Assembly: GCF_028714655.1 (NCBI RefSeq)
Contig: NZ_JAQTLY010000012.1
Coordinates: forward strand, 1 to 64,000
Source: Sulfurimonas sp.
Lineage (GTDB): Bacteria; Campylobacterota; Campylobacteria; Campylobacterales; Sulfurimonadaceae
Length of the DNA: 64,000 nucleotides
Direction: 5' to 3'
The notes beneath the pieces are model-generated. The model did not search any database. It was not told where the DNA came from and saw nothing but the letters and a program-made list of their open reading frames with translations. The stretch's first letter is position 1; every line of letters begins with the position of its first letter. The translations under genes and the position numbers were made by a program. Below are positions 53,865 through 63,368 of this stretch, in pieces.

Positions 53865-54296
53865 ATGCCTGTAATACTTGCTCAAACCGACACTACTGTC
53901 GGTTTTTTGTCTCAAAATAGAGAAAAATTATACGAAATAAAATCCCGCCCGTCAACAAAACCGTTTATTAAAGTTTATAAAAATTTCAAAAGTTTTTTGC
54001 AAGACGGCAATAGAGTTACAAATAGCAGAAAAAATTTAGTCCGCAGATCTAAAAAAACTACATTTATTATCAACAATTTTTCATTTAGGGTTGCGCCTTT
54101 TACTTTAAACTCTCAAATACTTCGAGATAGCTTATGGTTTTACTCTACATCTGCAAACAGAAGCACTGAAAAATTTAGTAGAGAATTTTGTGAGTCAAAA
54201 GCTGATATAATAATAGAAGATATAAATGGTTTGGTGGAAAAAGATTCATCGGCTCTTATAAAGCTAAATAGAAAAAAAAAGAGAAAACTAAGATAG
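53865..54296 (+). CDS. Short Sua5/YciO/YrdC-like protein (TsaC-like)
   Basis: The 143-residue product from ATG 53865 keeps the core of the L-threonylcarbamoyl-AMP synthase fold: AQTDTTVGFLSQ, KSRPSTKPFI and STSAN. The family is usually 180-210 residues, so this is a minimal form. It may make the t6A precursor for tRNA; whether another tsaC exists elsewhere is not visible. It starts 2 bases after carB. The longer frame from 53823 overlaps carB and is less likely. Its lysine/arginine-rich tail (RKKKRKLR) is unusual. Confidence 0.7.
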   Translation: MPVILAQTDTTVGFLSQNREKLYEIKSRPSTKPFIKVYKNFKSFLQDGNRVTNSRKNLVRRSKKTTFIINNFSFRVAPFTLNSQILRDSLWFYSTSANRSTEKFSREFCESKADIIIEDINGLVEKDSSALIKLNRKKKRKLR

Positions 54297-54312
54297 ATAA
54301 GGATTGAGAGAA

Positions 54313-54951
54313 GTGAGACATATTTCTTCGATAGCAAGCGGAATTGCACTCGGAAGTGCCGGTGTACTTATGATGAGCGTTTTAACAGGTTGTGAATCGA
54401 CGCAACAGAAACAAGAAGAGCAAAAAAAGCATCAAAATAAATTTTTAATTATTGAGCAGCAGGGAGACGGCAAATATGTTGTAGTCGAAAATATGCCGAC
54501 AGATGGACCAAGCAGAGCAATTATTCGTGAAAAGGATGCTAACGGCAATACCGTTGAGCGATTTATGAATGAAGAGGAGATGAAAAAGCTTGCTCAGCAG
54601 GAGTATCAAAAAGTTCAAAACGGTAGCTCTGAAACAATAAAAAGCGGTGAGAGCAGTGCGGGAATGGGACTTGCAGGGACTATTTTAGCTGTTGCCGCAG
54701 GCTCGCTTTTAGGAAATGTGATAGGCAACGCATTGATGAACAATAAGAACTTTGCATCCCGTTCATCAACCGTAAACCAGAGCGCATACAGCCGCCCAAG
54801 CACACCTGCAAGCTCGCCTAGCAGTGCTGCACCTGCATCTTCTTCGACTAAGAAGAGCTATTTTGGCGGTGCTAGCGCACCTGCAAGCTCGCCTAGCGCT
54901 GCACCTTCATCTTCGCCTTCATCATCTAGCACTTCAACAAATGGCGGTTAA
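54313..54951 (+). CDS. UPF0323 family lipoprotein
   Basis: From GTG 54313 (GGA 9 bases upstream) the protein has 212 residues. The N-terminal signal ends LTGC, a lipobox. A conserved FLIIEQQGDGKYVVVE domain follows, then a glycine-rich hydrophobic stretch (GMGLAGTILAVAAGSLLGNVIGNAL) and a serine/proline/alanine-rich tail with repeats of PASSPS. This matches UPF0323 lipoproteins known in Helicobacter and Campylobacter, function unknown. Its partner, the ATP-grasp gene, begins 3 bases later, an arrangement that seems kept across the group. Confidence 0.83.
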   Translation: MRHISSIASGIALGSAGVLMMSVLTGCESTQQKQEEQKKHQNKFLIIEQQGDGKYVVVENMPTDGPSRAIIREKDANGNTVERFMNEEEMKKLAQQEYQKVQNGSSETIKSGESSAGMGLAGTILAVAAGSLLGNVIGNALMNNKNFASRSSTVNQSAYSRPSTPASSPSSAAPASSSTKKSYFGGASAPASSPSAAPSSSPSSSSTSTNGG

Positions 54952-54954
54952 AAA

Positions 54955-56133
54955 ATGGTTAAGTTACAAAATATTAGACCTCTTAAAAATGAGCAGCTTG
55001 AAAAGCTTGGATTTACATGGCATACGGATAGCGATAGCAGCAGATATATAAGCGATAGCTTAGTGCAAATTACGCAAGATGAAGCAGAAGTTTATTATGA
55101 AGCGGTAAATGAGATATATGACATGTATGCAGAAGCTGCAGAGCATGTTATAGAAAATGACCTTTTCTTTGAGCTCGGAATCCCTTTTAATTTAGTAGAT
55201 GCAATTAAAAAAAGCTGGGAAAATGATGTTCATTGGCATATTTACGGCAGATTTGATTTGGCAGGAGGGATAGACGGCAGACCAATAAAACTTTTAGAGT
55301 TTAATGCCGATACGCCGACGGCGCTTTTTGAAACTGCTCTGCTTCAGTGGGCTCTTTTAAAAGAGAATGGGATGGATGAAAATAGACAGTTTAATAATGT
55401 TTATGATGCCATTAGAGAAAATTTCAAAAGGCTAATCACTCTTTTTGACGATACAGAGCTTTTTGATGAGAGATATGAGGGATGGAAAATACTTTTCTCT
55501 TCAATCCAAGGCAACGATGAAGAAGAGGCTACTACAAGATTTCTTCAGCAAATGGCGACAGATGCAGGATTTAACACAGGTTTTGAGTATCTCCAAAATG
55601 TAAAATTTGATGAAAACGGGATATATGATAGAAATGAAAACCTCTACGAGTATTGGTTTAAACTCTATCCGTGGGAAGATATTGCTATAAATGAGCCTGA
55701 ACTTGCAACTACTTTAACGACTATTATGCAAAATCAAGCTGCAATTATCTTAAACCCTGCATATACGCTTCTGTTTCAATCAAAAGGTATGTTGAAAATT
55801 CTATATGATCTATTTCCTGATTCGCCGTATCTTCTAAAAACATCTTTTGAACCGCTAAAAGGGATAAAATATGTAGAAAAATGTGCTTTTGGCAGAGAGG
55901 GAGCAAATGTTAAGATAGTCGGTGCAGACGGAGCTGTTTTAAATGAACAAGGCGGAGAGTACGGCAATCATAAAAAAGTTTATCAAGAGTATGCAGAGCT
56001 TCCAAAAGATGCAAGCGGAGTAAAATATCAAGCGGGTGTTTTCTTTGCCTATGAAGCATGCGGGCTTGGCTTTAGAAAAGGCGGCGAGATTATGAACAAT
56101 ATGAGTAAATTTGTCGGACATGTTATAGTTTAA
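54955..56133 (+). CDS. Glutathionylspermidine synthase-like ATP-grasp protein
   Basis: The 392-residue protein is the synthetase domain of the glutathionylspermidine synthase family without the amidase half. Motifs include WHIYGRFDLAGGID, KLLEFNADTPTALFE, and LLKTSFEPLKG, and ends with GRNRGGEI-like FRKGGEIMNN. Such stand-alone proteins ligate an amine to a carboxylate using ATP; the true substrate is unknown, and glutathione use is doubtful in Campylobacterota. It is coupled to the UPF0323 lipoprotein. Confidence 0.83.
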   Translation: MVKLQNIRPLKNEQLEKLGFTWHTDSDSSRYISDSLVQITQDEAEVYYEAVNEIYDMYAEAAEHVIENDLFFELGIPFNLVDAIKKSWENDVHWHIYGRFDLAGGIDGRPIKLLEFNADTPTALFETALLQWALLKENGMDENRQFNNVYDAIRENFKRLITLFDDTELFDERYEGWKILFSSIQGNDEEEATTRFLQQMATDAGFNTGFEYLQNVKFDENGIYDRNENLYEYWFKLYPWEDIAINEPELATTLTTIMQNQAAIILNPAYTLLFQSKGMLKILYDLFPDSPYLLKTSFEPLKGIKYVEKCAFGREGANVKIVGADGAVLNEQGGEYGNHKKVYQEYAELPKDASGVKYQAGVFFAYEACGLGFRKGGEIMNNMSKFVGHVIV

Positions 56134-56151
56134 TAAGTGAGGGTAGTATAG

Positions 56152-57249
56152 ATGGGATTAATCGAACTTTTTAAATTTATGATAGAACAGAAAAGCGAAA
56201 CACCGGATGATGGCGGGCTTTTAGACTTTATAGAGAGTTATCTAAGTGATTTTAAAGCTGTGCGCATTGATGTAGAAAATGTAAAAAACCTCTTTATCTA
56301 TAAAAAATTCGGCGAGGGAGAGCATCTCTGTTTTGCAGGTCATGTAGATGTCGTTCCCTCAGGTAGCGGTTGGGATACAAACCCTTATGAAGCTACCCAG
56401 AAAGACGGTTACATCTACGGTCGCGGAACTCAAGATATGAAGAGCGGTGTTGCCGCATTTACTCAGGCGGTAAAAGAGGCTAAAGTGTTTAACGGTACAC
56501 TCTCTTTGCTTTTAACCTCAGATGAAGAGGGCGAGGGAACGCATGGAACGATTGAAGTTTTAAAATATTTAAAAGAGAACTCTCTGCTTCCCGATGCGGT
56601 TGTCGTTGCGGAGCCTACATGCGAAGAAGTTTTTGGAGATGCTATTAAAGTAGGCAGACGCGGCTCAATTAACGGTTACATTACCGTAAAGGGCAAGCAG
56701 GGTCACGCGGCGTATCCTGAAAAATCCATAAACCCGGTTGATTTAATCGCTCCGAGATTAGCAAATATGGCGGGAATAAATTTGGATAGCGGAGATGAGT
56801 TTTTTTCTCCAAGCAAGTTTGTTATAACGGATATAAGAGCAGGTATGCAGGTGACAAATGTAACTCCAAATGAGCTTAAGATGATGTTTAATGTCAGAAA
56901 CACGACTCTTACGACACAAAAAGAGGTTACTGAGTTCGTAGCTAAAAATCTTGAGGGCTTGGAGTATGAGTTAAAATTGACTCAAGGCTCTTATCCGTTT
57001 AGAACAAATACGGATACAAAACTTGTAAAAAATATAGATAAAGCCATAGAAGATATAACGGGTATAAAACCGAAATACTCAACGGCAGGCGGAACTTCAG
57101 ATGCAAGATTGGTAGCTGCTTTTGGTATTGCCGTGGTAGAATTCGGTGTGATAAACGATACGATTCATGCAGTAAATGAGAGAACTTCGGTAAAAGAGGT
57201 TGAAAAACTTTATGAAGTATTTAAAAATTTGATTAGGATGTGGAGATAA
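56152..57249 (+). CDS. dapE: Succinyl-diaminopimelate desuccinylase
   Basis: This zinc peptidase-family enzyme makes L,L-diaminopimelate for lysine and peptidoglycan. The 365-residue protein has GHVDVVPSG and YGRGTQDMKSG with metal ligands, TSDEEGEGTHGT with the catalytic glutamate, VGRRGSI, and TSDARLVA with NDTIHAVNE. Full length. It is 18 bases after the ATP-grasp gene. Confidence 0.95.
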   Translation: MGLIELFKFMIEQKSETPDDGGLLDFIESYLSDFKAVRIDVENVKNLFIYKKFGEGEHLCFAGHVDVVPSGSGWDTNPYEATQKDGYIYGRGTQDMKSGVAAFTQAVKEAKVFNGTLSLLLTSDEEGEGTHGTIEVLKYLKENSLLPDAVVVAEPTCEEVFGDAIKVGRRGSINGYITVKGKQGHAAYPEKSINPVDLIAPRLANMAGINLDSGDEFFSPSKFVITDIRAGMQVTNVTPNELKMMFNVRNTTLTTQKEVTEFVAKNLEGLEYELKLTQGSYPFRTNTDTKLVKNIDKAIEDITGIKPKYSTAGGTSDARLVAAFGIAVVEFGVINDTIHAVNERTSVKEVEKLYEVFKNLIRMWR

Positions 57250-57253
57250 AAAT

Positions 57254-57637
57254 ATGAGATATTTTATTTTAATATTAGCGTTAATATCTACTCTAAGTGC
57301 CTTAAATTGGTCGAGTGATTATGAAAAAGCATTGGCTCAAGCCAAAAAAGAGAAAAAAGATATTTATCTCTTTTTAGGTTCTGAGTATTGCAAATATTGC
57401 GATAAGTTTAAAGAAGAGGTTTTATCTAAAGAAGAGGTTTTACAAAAACTCAAAAAGAGTTATGTACTTTTATATCTCTCAAGAGATATAGACGATATAC
57501 CTGCCGGACTTGAGGTAAAACCGGTTCCTAGACACTATTTTTTAGACAGCAACGGTAAAGTCATCTACACGACAATCGGCGGAAGAAGTGTTAAGGGTTT
57601 TTATGAACTCTTGGATGAAGTAAAAGAGATAAAATGA
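57254..57637 (+). CDS. Periplasmic thioredoxin-like protein
   Basis: The 127-residue product has a signal peptide (about 1-17) and a thioredoxin fold with redox pair Cys46-Lys-Tyr-Cys49 (SEYCKYC) and the cis-proline segment KPVPRHYF. It is likely a periplasmic reductant or disulfide-handling protein of the SoxW/thiol:disulfide type. It begins 4 bases after dapE and is followed by the tandem repeat. Confidence 0.87.
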   Translation: MRYFILILALISTLSALNWSSDYEKALAQAKKEKKDIYLFLGSEYCKYCDKFKEEVLSKEEVLQKLKKSYVLLYLSRDIDDIPAGLEVKPVPRHYFLDSNGKVIYTTIGGRSVKGFYELLDEVKEIK

Positions 57638-57640
57638 GCT

Positions 57641-57909
57641 TCTGCCTCTAAAGAGGCAGCTTTAGTGCCACAGCGGCTAGCGTAGCCAAAGGAATTACTT
57701 CCTTTGGCGTTTTAAATCAAGTTCTGTAAGAACTTTTCTGCCTCTAAAGAGGCAGCTTTAGTGCCACAGCGGCTAGCGTAGCCAAAGGAATTACTTCCTT
57801 TGGCGTTTTAAATCAAGTTCTGTAAGAACTTTTCTGCCTCTAAAGAGGCAGCTTTAGTGCCACAGCGGCTAGCGTAGCCAAAGGAATTACTTCCTTTGGC
57901 GTTTTAAAT
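57641..57909. repeat. Three identical 96-base tandem repeats with hairpins
   Basis: Units start at 57641, 57737 and 57833; the third stops after 77 bases. The copies are identical where they overlap. Each unit has stems CTGCCTC/GAGGCAG, GGCTA/TAGCC, GCCAAAGG/CCTTTGGC and AGTTC/GAACT. There are no unique spacers, so it is not a CRISPR array. It fills the 291-base gap between the thioredoxin and ridA genes. The GCCAAAGG hairpin also occurs in the 23S-5S spacer. Confidence 0.93.
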
Positions 57910-57928
57910 TAAATAGAAAGAGGAAGAA

Positions 57929-58303
57929 ATGAAATTCGTTCAAACAAATAGAGCACCTTCGGCAATAGGTCCATATTCACAAGCAGTAGTAGCAAACGGT
58001 ATGGTTTTTACATCAGGTCAAATCGCACTAACACCCGAGGGAGTAATGCTTGAAAATGATATTGTGATTCAAACAAAACAGGTTTTACAAAACCTAAAAG
58101 CTGTTTTGGAAGAGGCGGGAGCTTCTATGGACAGCGTAATTAAAACAACTATCTTTTTAGCATCAATGGATGATTTTGCAGCCGTAAATGAGATATATGC
58201 GGAGGCATTTGGTTCTCATAAACCTTCTCGCTCAACCGTAGCCGTAAAAACTCTTCCTAAAAATGCATTGGTTGAAATTGATGCTATAGCATTACAAAAA
58301 TGA
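57929..58303 (+). CDS. ridA: RidA family 2-iminobutanoate/2-iminopropanoate deaminase
   Basis: The 124-residue protein is a full RidA: APSAIGPYSQAVVANGMVFTSGQ near the start, and RSTVAVKTLPKNALVEIDAIA holding the catalytic arginine. RidA hydrolyses reactive enamines from PLP enzymes. AGAGGAAG precedes the ATG. Its stop overlaps tolC by 4 bases, so it is the first gene of an efflux operon, an unusual partner. Confidence 0.95.
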   Translation: MKFVQTNRAPSAIGPYSQAVVANGMVFTSGQIALTPEGVMLENDIVIQTKQVLQNLKAVLEEAGASMDSVIKTTIFLASMDDFAAVNEIYAEAFGSHKPSRSTVAVKTLPKNALVEIDAIALQK

Positions 58304-59526
58304 AAAAACTGCTTTTTTTGATACTTCCATTTGCGATATTTGCCGATGATTTAAGATCTATTTTAGAGTATGCACAACAAAATAATAATCTTGTCAAATC
58401 TTACAAATACACAAAAGATGCAAAAGAGAGCGAGGTTGAATCAAAAAAGAGCGATTACTTTCCAAAAATAGATATCGGCGCTTCATATAAAAATACAAGC
58501 GATGTCACCTCTTTTCAGATAAGCGATATTTACAGCGGGTACGGCAGAGTCGAGTTTGATATTTATGACGGCGGCGCTAAATCATCACAGCTTGACAGGG
58601 CGAAAAACGAGCATAAAGCAAGCGGACACGATGAAGCGCAAATGAGAAAAAATCTCTCTTTGCAAATAGTTAAAGATTTTTACGAGATAAAAAGCTTAGA
58701 AGCAAACTTAAGAGCAAAAGAGGATGCCAAAAAATCAATTGGGGAACAGTTGGATAGAATTAAGCAGTTTTATGATGCAAAACTTGCCACGCAAGATGAT
58801 ATAGACAGACTTCAAGCCTCTTATGACACAAACCTTTATGAGATAGAGTCGATAAATTTTGATATATTAAGCATTAAAAAATCATTAGAGTTAAAAGTCG
58901 GCAAAGAGATACAAAATCTTGAAGAGTCGAATTTTAAAGAGATTAAAATTTCCGATTTTGAGCAAAGTGACGATATAAAATCGCTTGGCTATAAACAAAA
59001 CGCAGTAAAAAATAGCGCTCAAGCACTTGATAGTGCATATTATCCGAAAATTAAAGTAGAGGATAGTTATACTTTTTACGGATATGAAAATATCAGCCCA
59101 AACCATCCTTTAAAAATTGATAAACAAAATGTATTGATGCTTAGCTTGAATATGAGAATTTTTGATTATGGAACTACAAGTGAGGTAAAGCAGTCACTTG
59201 AACTCACTTCAAAAGCTATGAATGAGCAGATAGAACAGATCTCTAAAGAGCAAAAAATGCAAAGAGAGATAGCCGTAGCAAAGATAGAGAGTGTAAAGTT
59301 AAAGATTAAAAGCTCAAAAAGTGCTCTAATCTCAGCCTCAAGCGCATTTAAAACCATAAATGAGAAGTATAATGCCAATATTGTCGATTATGTAGTTTAC
59401 CTTGATGCACTTACTTCAAAAACAAGTGCAAATGCCATGTATGAACGCTCGTTAAATGAGTTAGAAATGGCATATGCACTATTTTACTACTATAGCGGTA
59501 AAAATATAGAGGAGTTTTTAAAATGA
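58300..59526 (+). CDS. TolC-like outer-membrane efflux protein
   Basis: The 408-residue product has a signal peptide (about 1-15, ending IFA before DDL) and the paired helical coiled-coil repeats of TolC/OEP proteins (AQQNNNLVKSYKYTKDAKES...; DIDRLQASYDTNLYEIESINFDILS). It provides the outer-membrane duct for the adaptor and RND pump that follow with 4-base overlap. Confidence 0.88.
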   Translation: MKKLLFLILPFAIFADDLRSILEYAQQNNNLVKSYKYTKDAKESEVESKKSDYFPKIDIGASYKNTSDVTSFQISDIYSGYGRVEFDIYDGGAKSSQLDRAKNEHKASGHDEAQMRKNLSLQIVKDFYEIKSLEANLRAKEDAKKSIGEQLDRIKQFYDAKLATQDDIDRLQASYDTNLYEIESINFDILSIKKSLELKVGKEIQNLEESNFKEIKISDFEQSDDIKSLGYKQNAVKNSAQALDSAYYPKIKVEDSYTFYGYENISPNHPLKIDKQNVLMLSLNMRIFDYGTTSEVKQSLELTSKAMNEQIEQISKEQKMQREIAVAKIESVKLKIKSSKSALISASSAFKTINEKYNANIVDYVVYLDALTSKTSANAMYERSLNELEMAYALFYYYSGKNIEEFLK

Positions 59527-60269
59527 TAAAAATATTTTTAGGGATTGTTTTTTTAATTATAAGTGCAAATGCACAAGAGATATATGCAAATTTTTTCGTA
59601 GAGGCGCACAAAAGTGCAAATTTAGCGTTAGATGCAGGCGGTATAATAAAGAAAGTATATGTAGATATTTCTCATAAAGTAAAAAAAGGCGACAAGCTTG
59701 TAGAACTTGCAAATGATGATATAAAAGCCTCTCTTGATATTGTAAAATCAGAAGTTGCAAACGCAGAGGTTGTTTTTAAATATGCAAAAAAAGATTATGA
59801 GAGGCAAGAGAAGGTTAAACATCTTGTCGATGAAGCGAGATTTGATGTTTATGCACTTGCTTACGAGAAAGCAAAAACAGCATTAGAACTTGCAAAAGCA
59901 AATCTTGCTTATAAACAAACACTTTATGACAAAACCGTGTTATATGCTCCGTTTGACGGTGTGATATTTGAAAAAACCGTAGAAGTCGGAGATGTCGTAA
60001 CCGAGATGTCGCCAAAAACTATTTTAAAAATTCAAAGTCAAAATGATCGAAAACTCGTGTTAGAGTTTGACCAAAAATATTGGAAAGAAGTTAAAGTCGG
60101 TCAAACATTTAACTATAAAATTGACGGAGATGAAAAAGAGCATAAGAGCGTTATTACAAAAGTTTATCCGCATGTTAACGCTCAGAGCAGAAAGCTTAGT
60201 GCGGAGGTAGAGGCAAAAGATTTCCTTGTCGGGCTTTTCGGCGACGGCTATATAGACTCTAAAAAGTAG
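59523..60269 (+). CDS. RND efflux periplasmic adaptor (membrane fusion protein)
   Basis: The 248-residue product has a signal peptide (about 1-18), a lipoyl-like half (GGIIKKVYVDISHKVKKGDKLVEL), a short helical hairpin and LYAPFDGVIFEKTVEVGDVV. It is short for the family (~350), lacking much of the C-terminal membrane-proximal domain. It links pump and TolC-like duct. Confidence 0.88.
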   Translation: MIKIFLGIVFLIISANAQEIYANFFVEAHKSANLALDAGGIIKKVYVDISHKVKKGDKLVELANDDIKASLDIVKSEVANAEVVFKYAKKDYERQEKVKHLVDEARFDVYALAYEKAKTALELAKANLAYKQTLYDKTVLYAPFDGVIFEKTVEVGDVVTEMSPKTILKIQSQNDRKLVLEFDQKYWKEVKVGQTFNYKIDGDEKEHKSVITKVYPHVNAQSRKLSAEVEAKDFLVGLFGDGYIDSKK

Positions 60270-60274
60270 CCTAT

Positions 60275-63200
60275 ATGTATAAAATATCAATCAAAAGACC
60301 GATTGCGACTCTGATGTATGTCGTAACATTGGTTATTTTTGGGTATATGAGTTTCAAATCAATGCCCTCGGCACTTTTTCCTAATGTCGATTTTCCCATA
60401 GTCACGATTCAGACAACATATCCGGGTGCAGAGGCAGGCACGATTGAATCGCAAATCACGGATAAAATAGAAGAGGCAATTTCAAGAATAGGCGGAGTCG
60501 AGAGTATTATATCGAGCAGCAGCGACGGTGTAAGTATAGTGACCGTTAAGTTTTTTTTAGAGAGAAAAATAGATGAAGCTGCAAACGATGTAAGGGATAA
60601 GGTCTCAACCGTAAAACTTCCTAAAAATGCGCAAATGCCGCTTGTAAGTAAACTTGATATCGGCGGAGCGCCGATTGTAAATATATTTTTAACCGCAAAA
60701 AACGACAGTATAAAAAATCTTATGCTCTTTGCAAACGAGAGGGCAAAGCCTGCTATTCAAAAGATAAATGATGTCGGTGCTATCAATATCATAGGTTATA
60801 AAGATAGAGAGATAAAAATATTTCCAAATGCAAAAGAGCTAAACAGATATGCGATAACAATTGCAGAGTTAAACACGATAGTCGCACAGGAAAATGTAAA
60901 AATCGGAGGCGGAAAGCTTATTACAAAAACCGAGGAGTTTACGCTAAAAACAAAGGCAGATGCATTAAGTATAGAAGAACTTAAAAATATAAAAATAAAA
61001 GATAATATCAGTTTAAAAGATATCGCAACGGTTGAAGACTCCTTGAGTGATGCCAAAAGTTACGCTTCATACAACGGCGTAGAGGGAGTTATGCTTGAGG
61101 TTCAAAAAATCTCGGGAACAAATACCATAGATATAGTCGAGAGGGTAAAAAAAACAGTCCCCCAGCTTCAAGCGATGGCTGGAGATAGATTTGGTGTTGA
61201 GATTATAAACGATACTTCTCCTTTTATCATCCACTCTTTAAAAGATGTTGAGTTTGACCTTGTTTACGGGGCTGTTTTAGCGGCAATTATAGTTTTTGTT
61301 TTCTTAAGAAACTTTACCATCACACTTGTTTCGGCTCTCTCAATACCTGCTTCCATTATGGGAACATTTGCTCTTATGAATTATATGGGGTATGAGTTAA
61401 ATAAAATGACACTTATCGGACTTACTTTGGCAATCGGTATTATAATTGACGATGCCATCGTCGTAATAGAAAATATCTATAAAAAAATGGAAGAGGGCTT
61501 AGACAAATATAGGGCAGCGTATGAGGGCACAAAAGAGATGGCCTTTACTATTTTGGCTATTTCCGCAATGCTTTTGGCTGTTTTTATACCTGTTTCGTTT
61601 ATGAGCGGGATTGTCGGAAAGTTTTTTGAGAGTTTTGCTATGACCGTCGGATTTGCTATTATTATCTCATATACGATAGCTCTTAGCTTTATCCCGAGCT
61701 TGAGTGCGCGAACATTAAATAAGAGCGATAGTAAATTTTATGATTTAACTGAGCCTCTCTTTAAATTTATAGAGCGAGTTTATGAAAAAGCTCTTAGAGC
61801 CGTTTTAAAATATAAAGTATCGACTTTAATCTTCGTATTTGCGATTTTTTTTGCATCTCTGACTCTTTTTCCAAAAATCGGTATGGATTTTATACCAAAA
61901 GAGGATAAAGCGGAGTTTGAGATAAAAATCAAAGCAGACTCCAAAATATCGCTGGAAGAGATGATAAAAAAATCTAAAGCCGTTGAAGATATGGTTAGAA
62001 AAAGTCCGTTTGTAGAGTATACGACGCTAAGCGTCGGTTACAATACCGCCAAAGAGAAACATAAAGCTCTTATCTATGTAAAGCTTACCGATAAAAATAA
62101 AAGAGAGTTTAATCAAGAACATATCGTTCAAGATTTTAGACAAAAGTTTGAATCATTTAAAAAAGAGATGTTTATAACCGCTTCGGCTATTCCAAACATA
62201 AAAGGTGCGGGTGTATCGGTGCCGTATCAGATAGTTTTAAAATCGGACTCGTTTGAAGATTTGAACACGGCGAAAAAAAACTTGGTTGAGCATCTGTCCA
62301 AAAAAAATGGATTTGTCGATATTGATACGGATTTGGATGAGACAAAGCCGCAGATAGATATCAATATTTTAAGAGAAAATGCTTCAAGTCTTGGTATTTC
62401 GGCTTCACAAATCGCAGAAGCTATCTCTATTGCTTTTTCAAGCGATTTGGAAATCTCATACTTTGAAGAGAATGGAAAACAGTATAACATAACGCTTCGA
62501 TTGAGCGATGAAAACAGGGTGAGCTTGGAAGATATTAAAAAACTTCAAGTCAGATCTAAAGAGGGCAAGTTAGTCTATCTTGACGGATTGGTTACATTTA
62601 CGAAGAGTCAAACGCTTGGAGCGGTAAACCACTTTGACAGACAAAGAGAAGTCACGGTCTTTGCAGATTTGTTTGGGCTTGACTTGGGCGGGGCGGTTGC
62701 TTATACGAAAGCAGAGATACAAAATTTTCTGCCAAAAAGCGTTATTTACAAATTTACCGGTTTTGCCGAGGAGATGGTAAAAACAGGACAAGCCTTTGGA
62801 GCTGCAATAGGTTTGAGTGTAATTTTAATGTTTATTATTTTGGCAATTTTATACGAGTCTCTTATTCAGCCGGTTATTATTATGGTAGCGCTTCCTTTGA
62901 GTATAATAGGCGTAATGCTTGCATTGTACATTTCTGGATTGCAATTTAGTCTTTTTGTTATGATAGGTTTTATGTTGCTCATGGGGATGGTCGGGAAAAA
63001 TGCGGTGTTGCTGGTCGACTTTGCAAATCATGCAGTTGACAGCGGAAAAAGCATAGATGAAGCACTTGTCGAAGCAGGAGAAAAAAGAGTCCGCCCGATA
63101 TTAATGACGACAATAGCGATGGTATTTGCTATGATTCCGCTCGCATTTAGCAGCGGACTCGGAAGCGAAACTAAAGCACCGATGGCGATTTCAATCATCG

Positions 63201-63319
63201 GGGGACTGCTAAGTTCAATGATGCTTACTCTTTTAGCGGTTCCGGTTATTTATAAGATGATAAGTCCATTTGATTTGTGGTTAAAAAAGTTTTACGAAAG
63301 TAAAAATATTGAAATATAA
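60275..63319 (+). CDS. RND efflux pump, hydrophobe/amphiphile (HAE1-like) type
   Basis: The 1014-residue protein is a full AcrB-like pump: a signature start (SIKRPIATLMYVVTLVIFG), two large periplasmic loops, 12 membrane segments, and the proton-relay pair in IIIDDAIVVIENI. FVMIGFMLLMGMVGKNAVLLVDFAN is the matching second-half motif. It starts 5 bases after the adaptor. Substrates cannot be predicted. Confidence 0.94.
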   Translation: MYKISIKRPIATLMYVVTLVIFGYMSFKSMPSALFPNVDFPIVTIQTTYPGAEAGTIESQITDKIEEAISRIGGVESIISSSSDGVSIVTVKFFLERKIDEAANDVRDKVSTVKLPKNAQMPLVSKLDIGGAPIVNIFLTAKNDSIKNLMLFANERAKPAIQKINDVGAINIIGYKDREIKIFPNAKELNRYAITIAELNTIVAQENVKIGGGKLITKTEEFTLKTKADALSIEELKNIKIKDNISLKDIATVEDSLSDAKSYASYNGVEGVMLEVQKISGTNTIDIVERVKKTVPQLQAMAGDRFGVEIINDTSPFIIHSLKDVEFDLVYGAVLAAIIVFVFLRNFTITLVSALSIPASIMGTFALMNYMGYELNKMTLIGLTLAIGIIIDDAIVVIENIYKKMEEGLDKYRAAYEGTKEMAFTILAISAMLLAVFIPVSFMSGIVGKFFESFAMTVGFAIIISYTIALSFIPSLSARTLNKSDSKFYDLTEPLFKFIERVYEKALRAVLKYKVSTLIFVFAIFFASLTLFPKIGMDFIPKEDKAEFEIKIKADSKISLEEMIKKSKAVEDMVRKSPFVEYTTLSVGYNTAKEKHKALIYVKLTDKNKREFNQEHIVQDFRQKFESFKKEMFITASAIPNIKGAGVSVPYQIVLKSDSFEDLNTAKKNLVEHLSKKNGFVDIDTDLDETKPQIDINILRENASSLGISASQIAEAISIAFSSDLEISYFEENGKQYNITLRLSDENRVSLEDIKKLQVRSKEGKLVYLDGLVTFTKSQTLGAVNHFDRQREVTVFADLFGLDLGGAVAYTKAEIQNFLPKSVIYKFTGFAEEMVKTGQAFGAAIGLSVILMFIILAILYESLIQPVIIMVALPLSIIGVMLALYISGLQFSLFVMIGFMLLMGMVGKNAVLLVDFANHAVDSGKSIDEALVEAGEKRVRPILMTTIAMVFAMIPLAFSSGLGSETKAPMAISIIGGLLSSMMLTLLAVPVIYKMISPFDLWLKKFYESKNIEI

Positions 63320-63348
63320 TCATATAGTTAAACAATACTTAAAGCTAT

Positions 63349-63368
63349 AAGCCCTAATTTTCGGGCTT
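63349..63368. terminator. Terminator of the RND operon
   Basis: AAGCCC and GGGCTT form a stem around TAATTTTC, 30 bases after the pump stop, abutting the integrase stop codon. It can serve both convergent genes. Confidence 0.65.

Noticed and set aside
57641-57909. CRISPR array
   Set aside because: The 96-base units are contiguous and identical, with no variable spacers and no cas genes.
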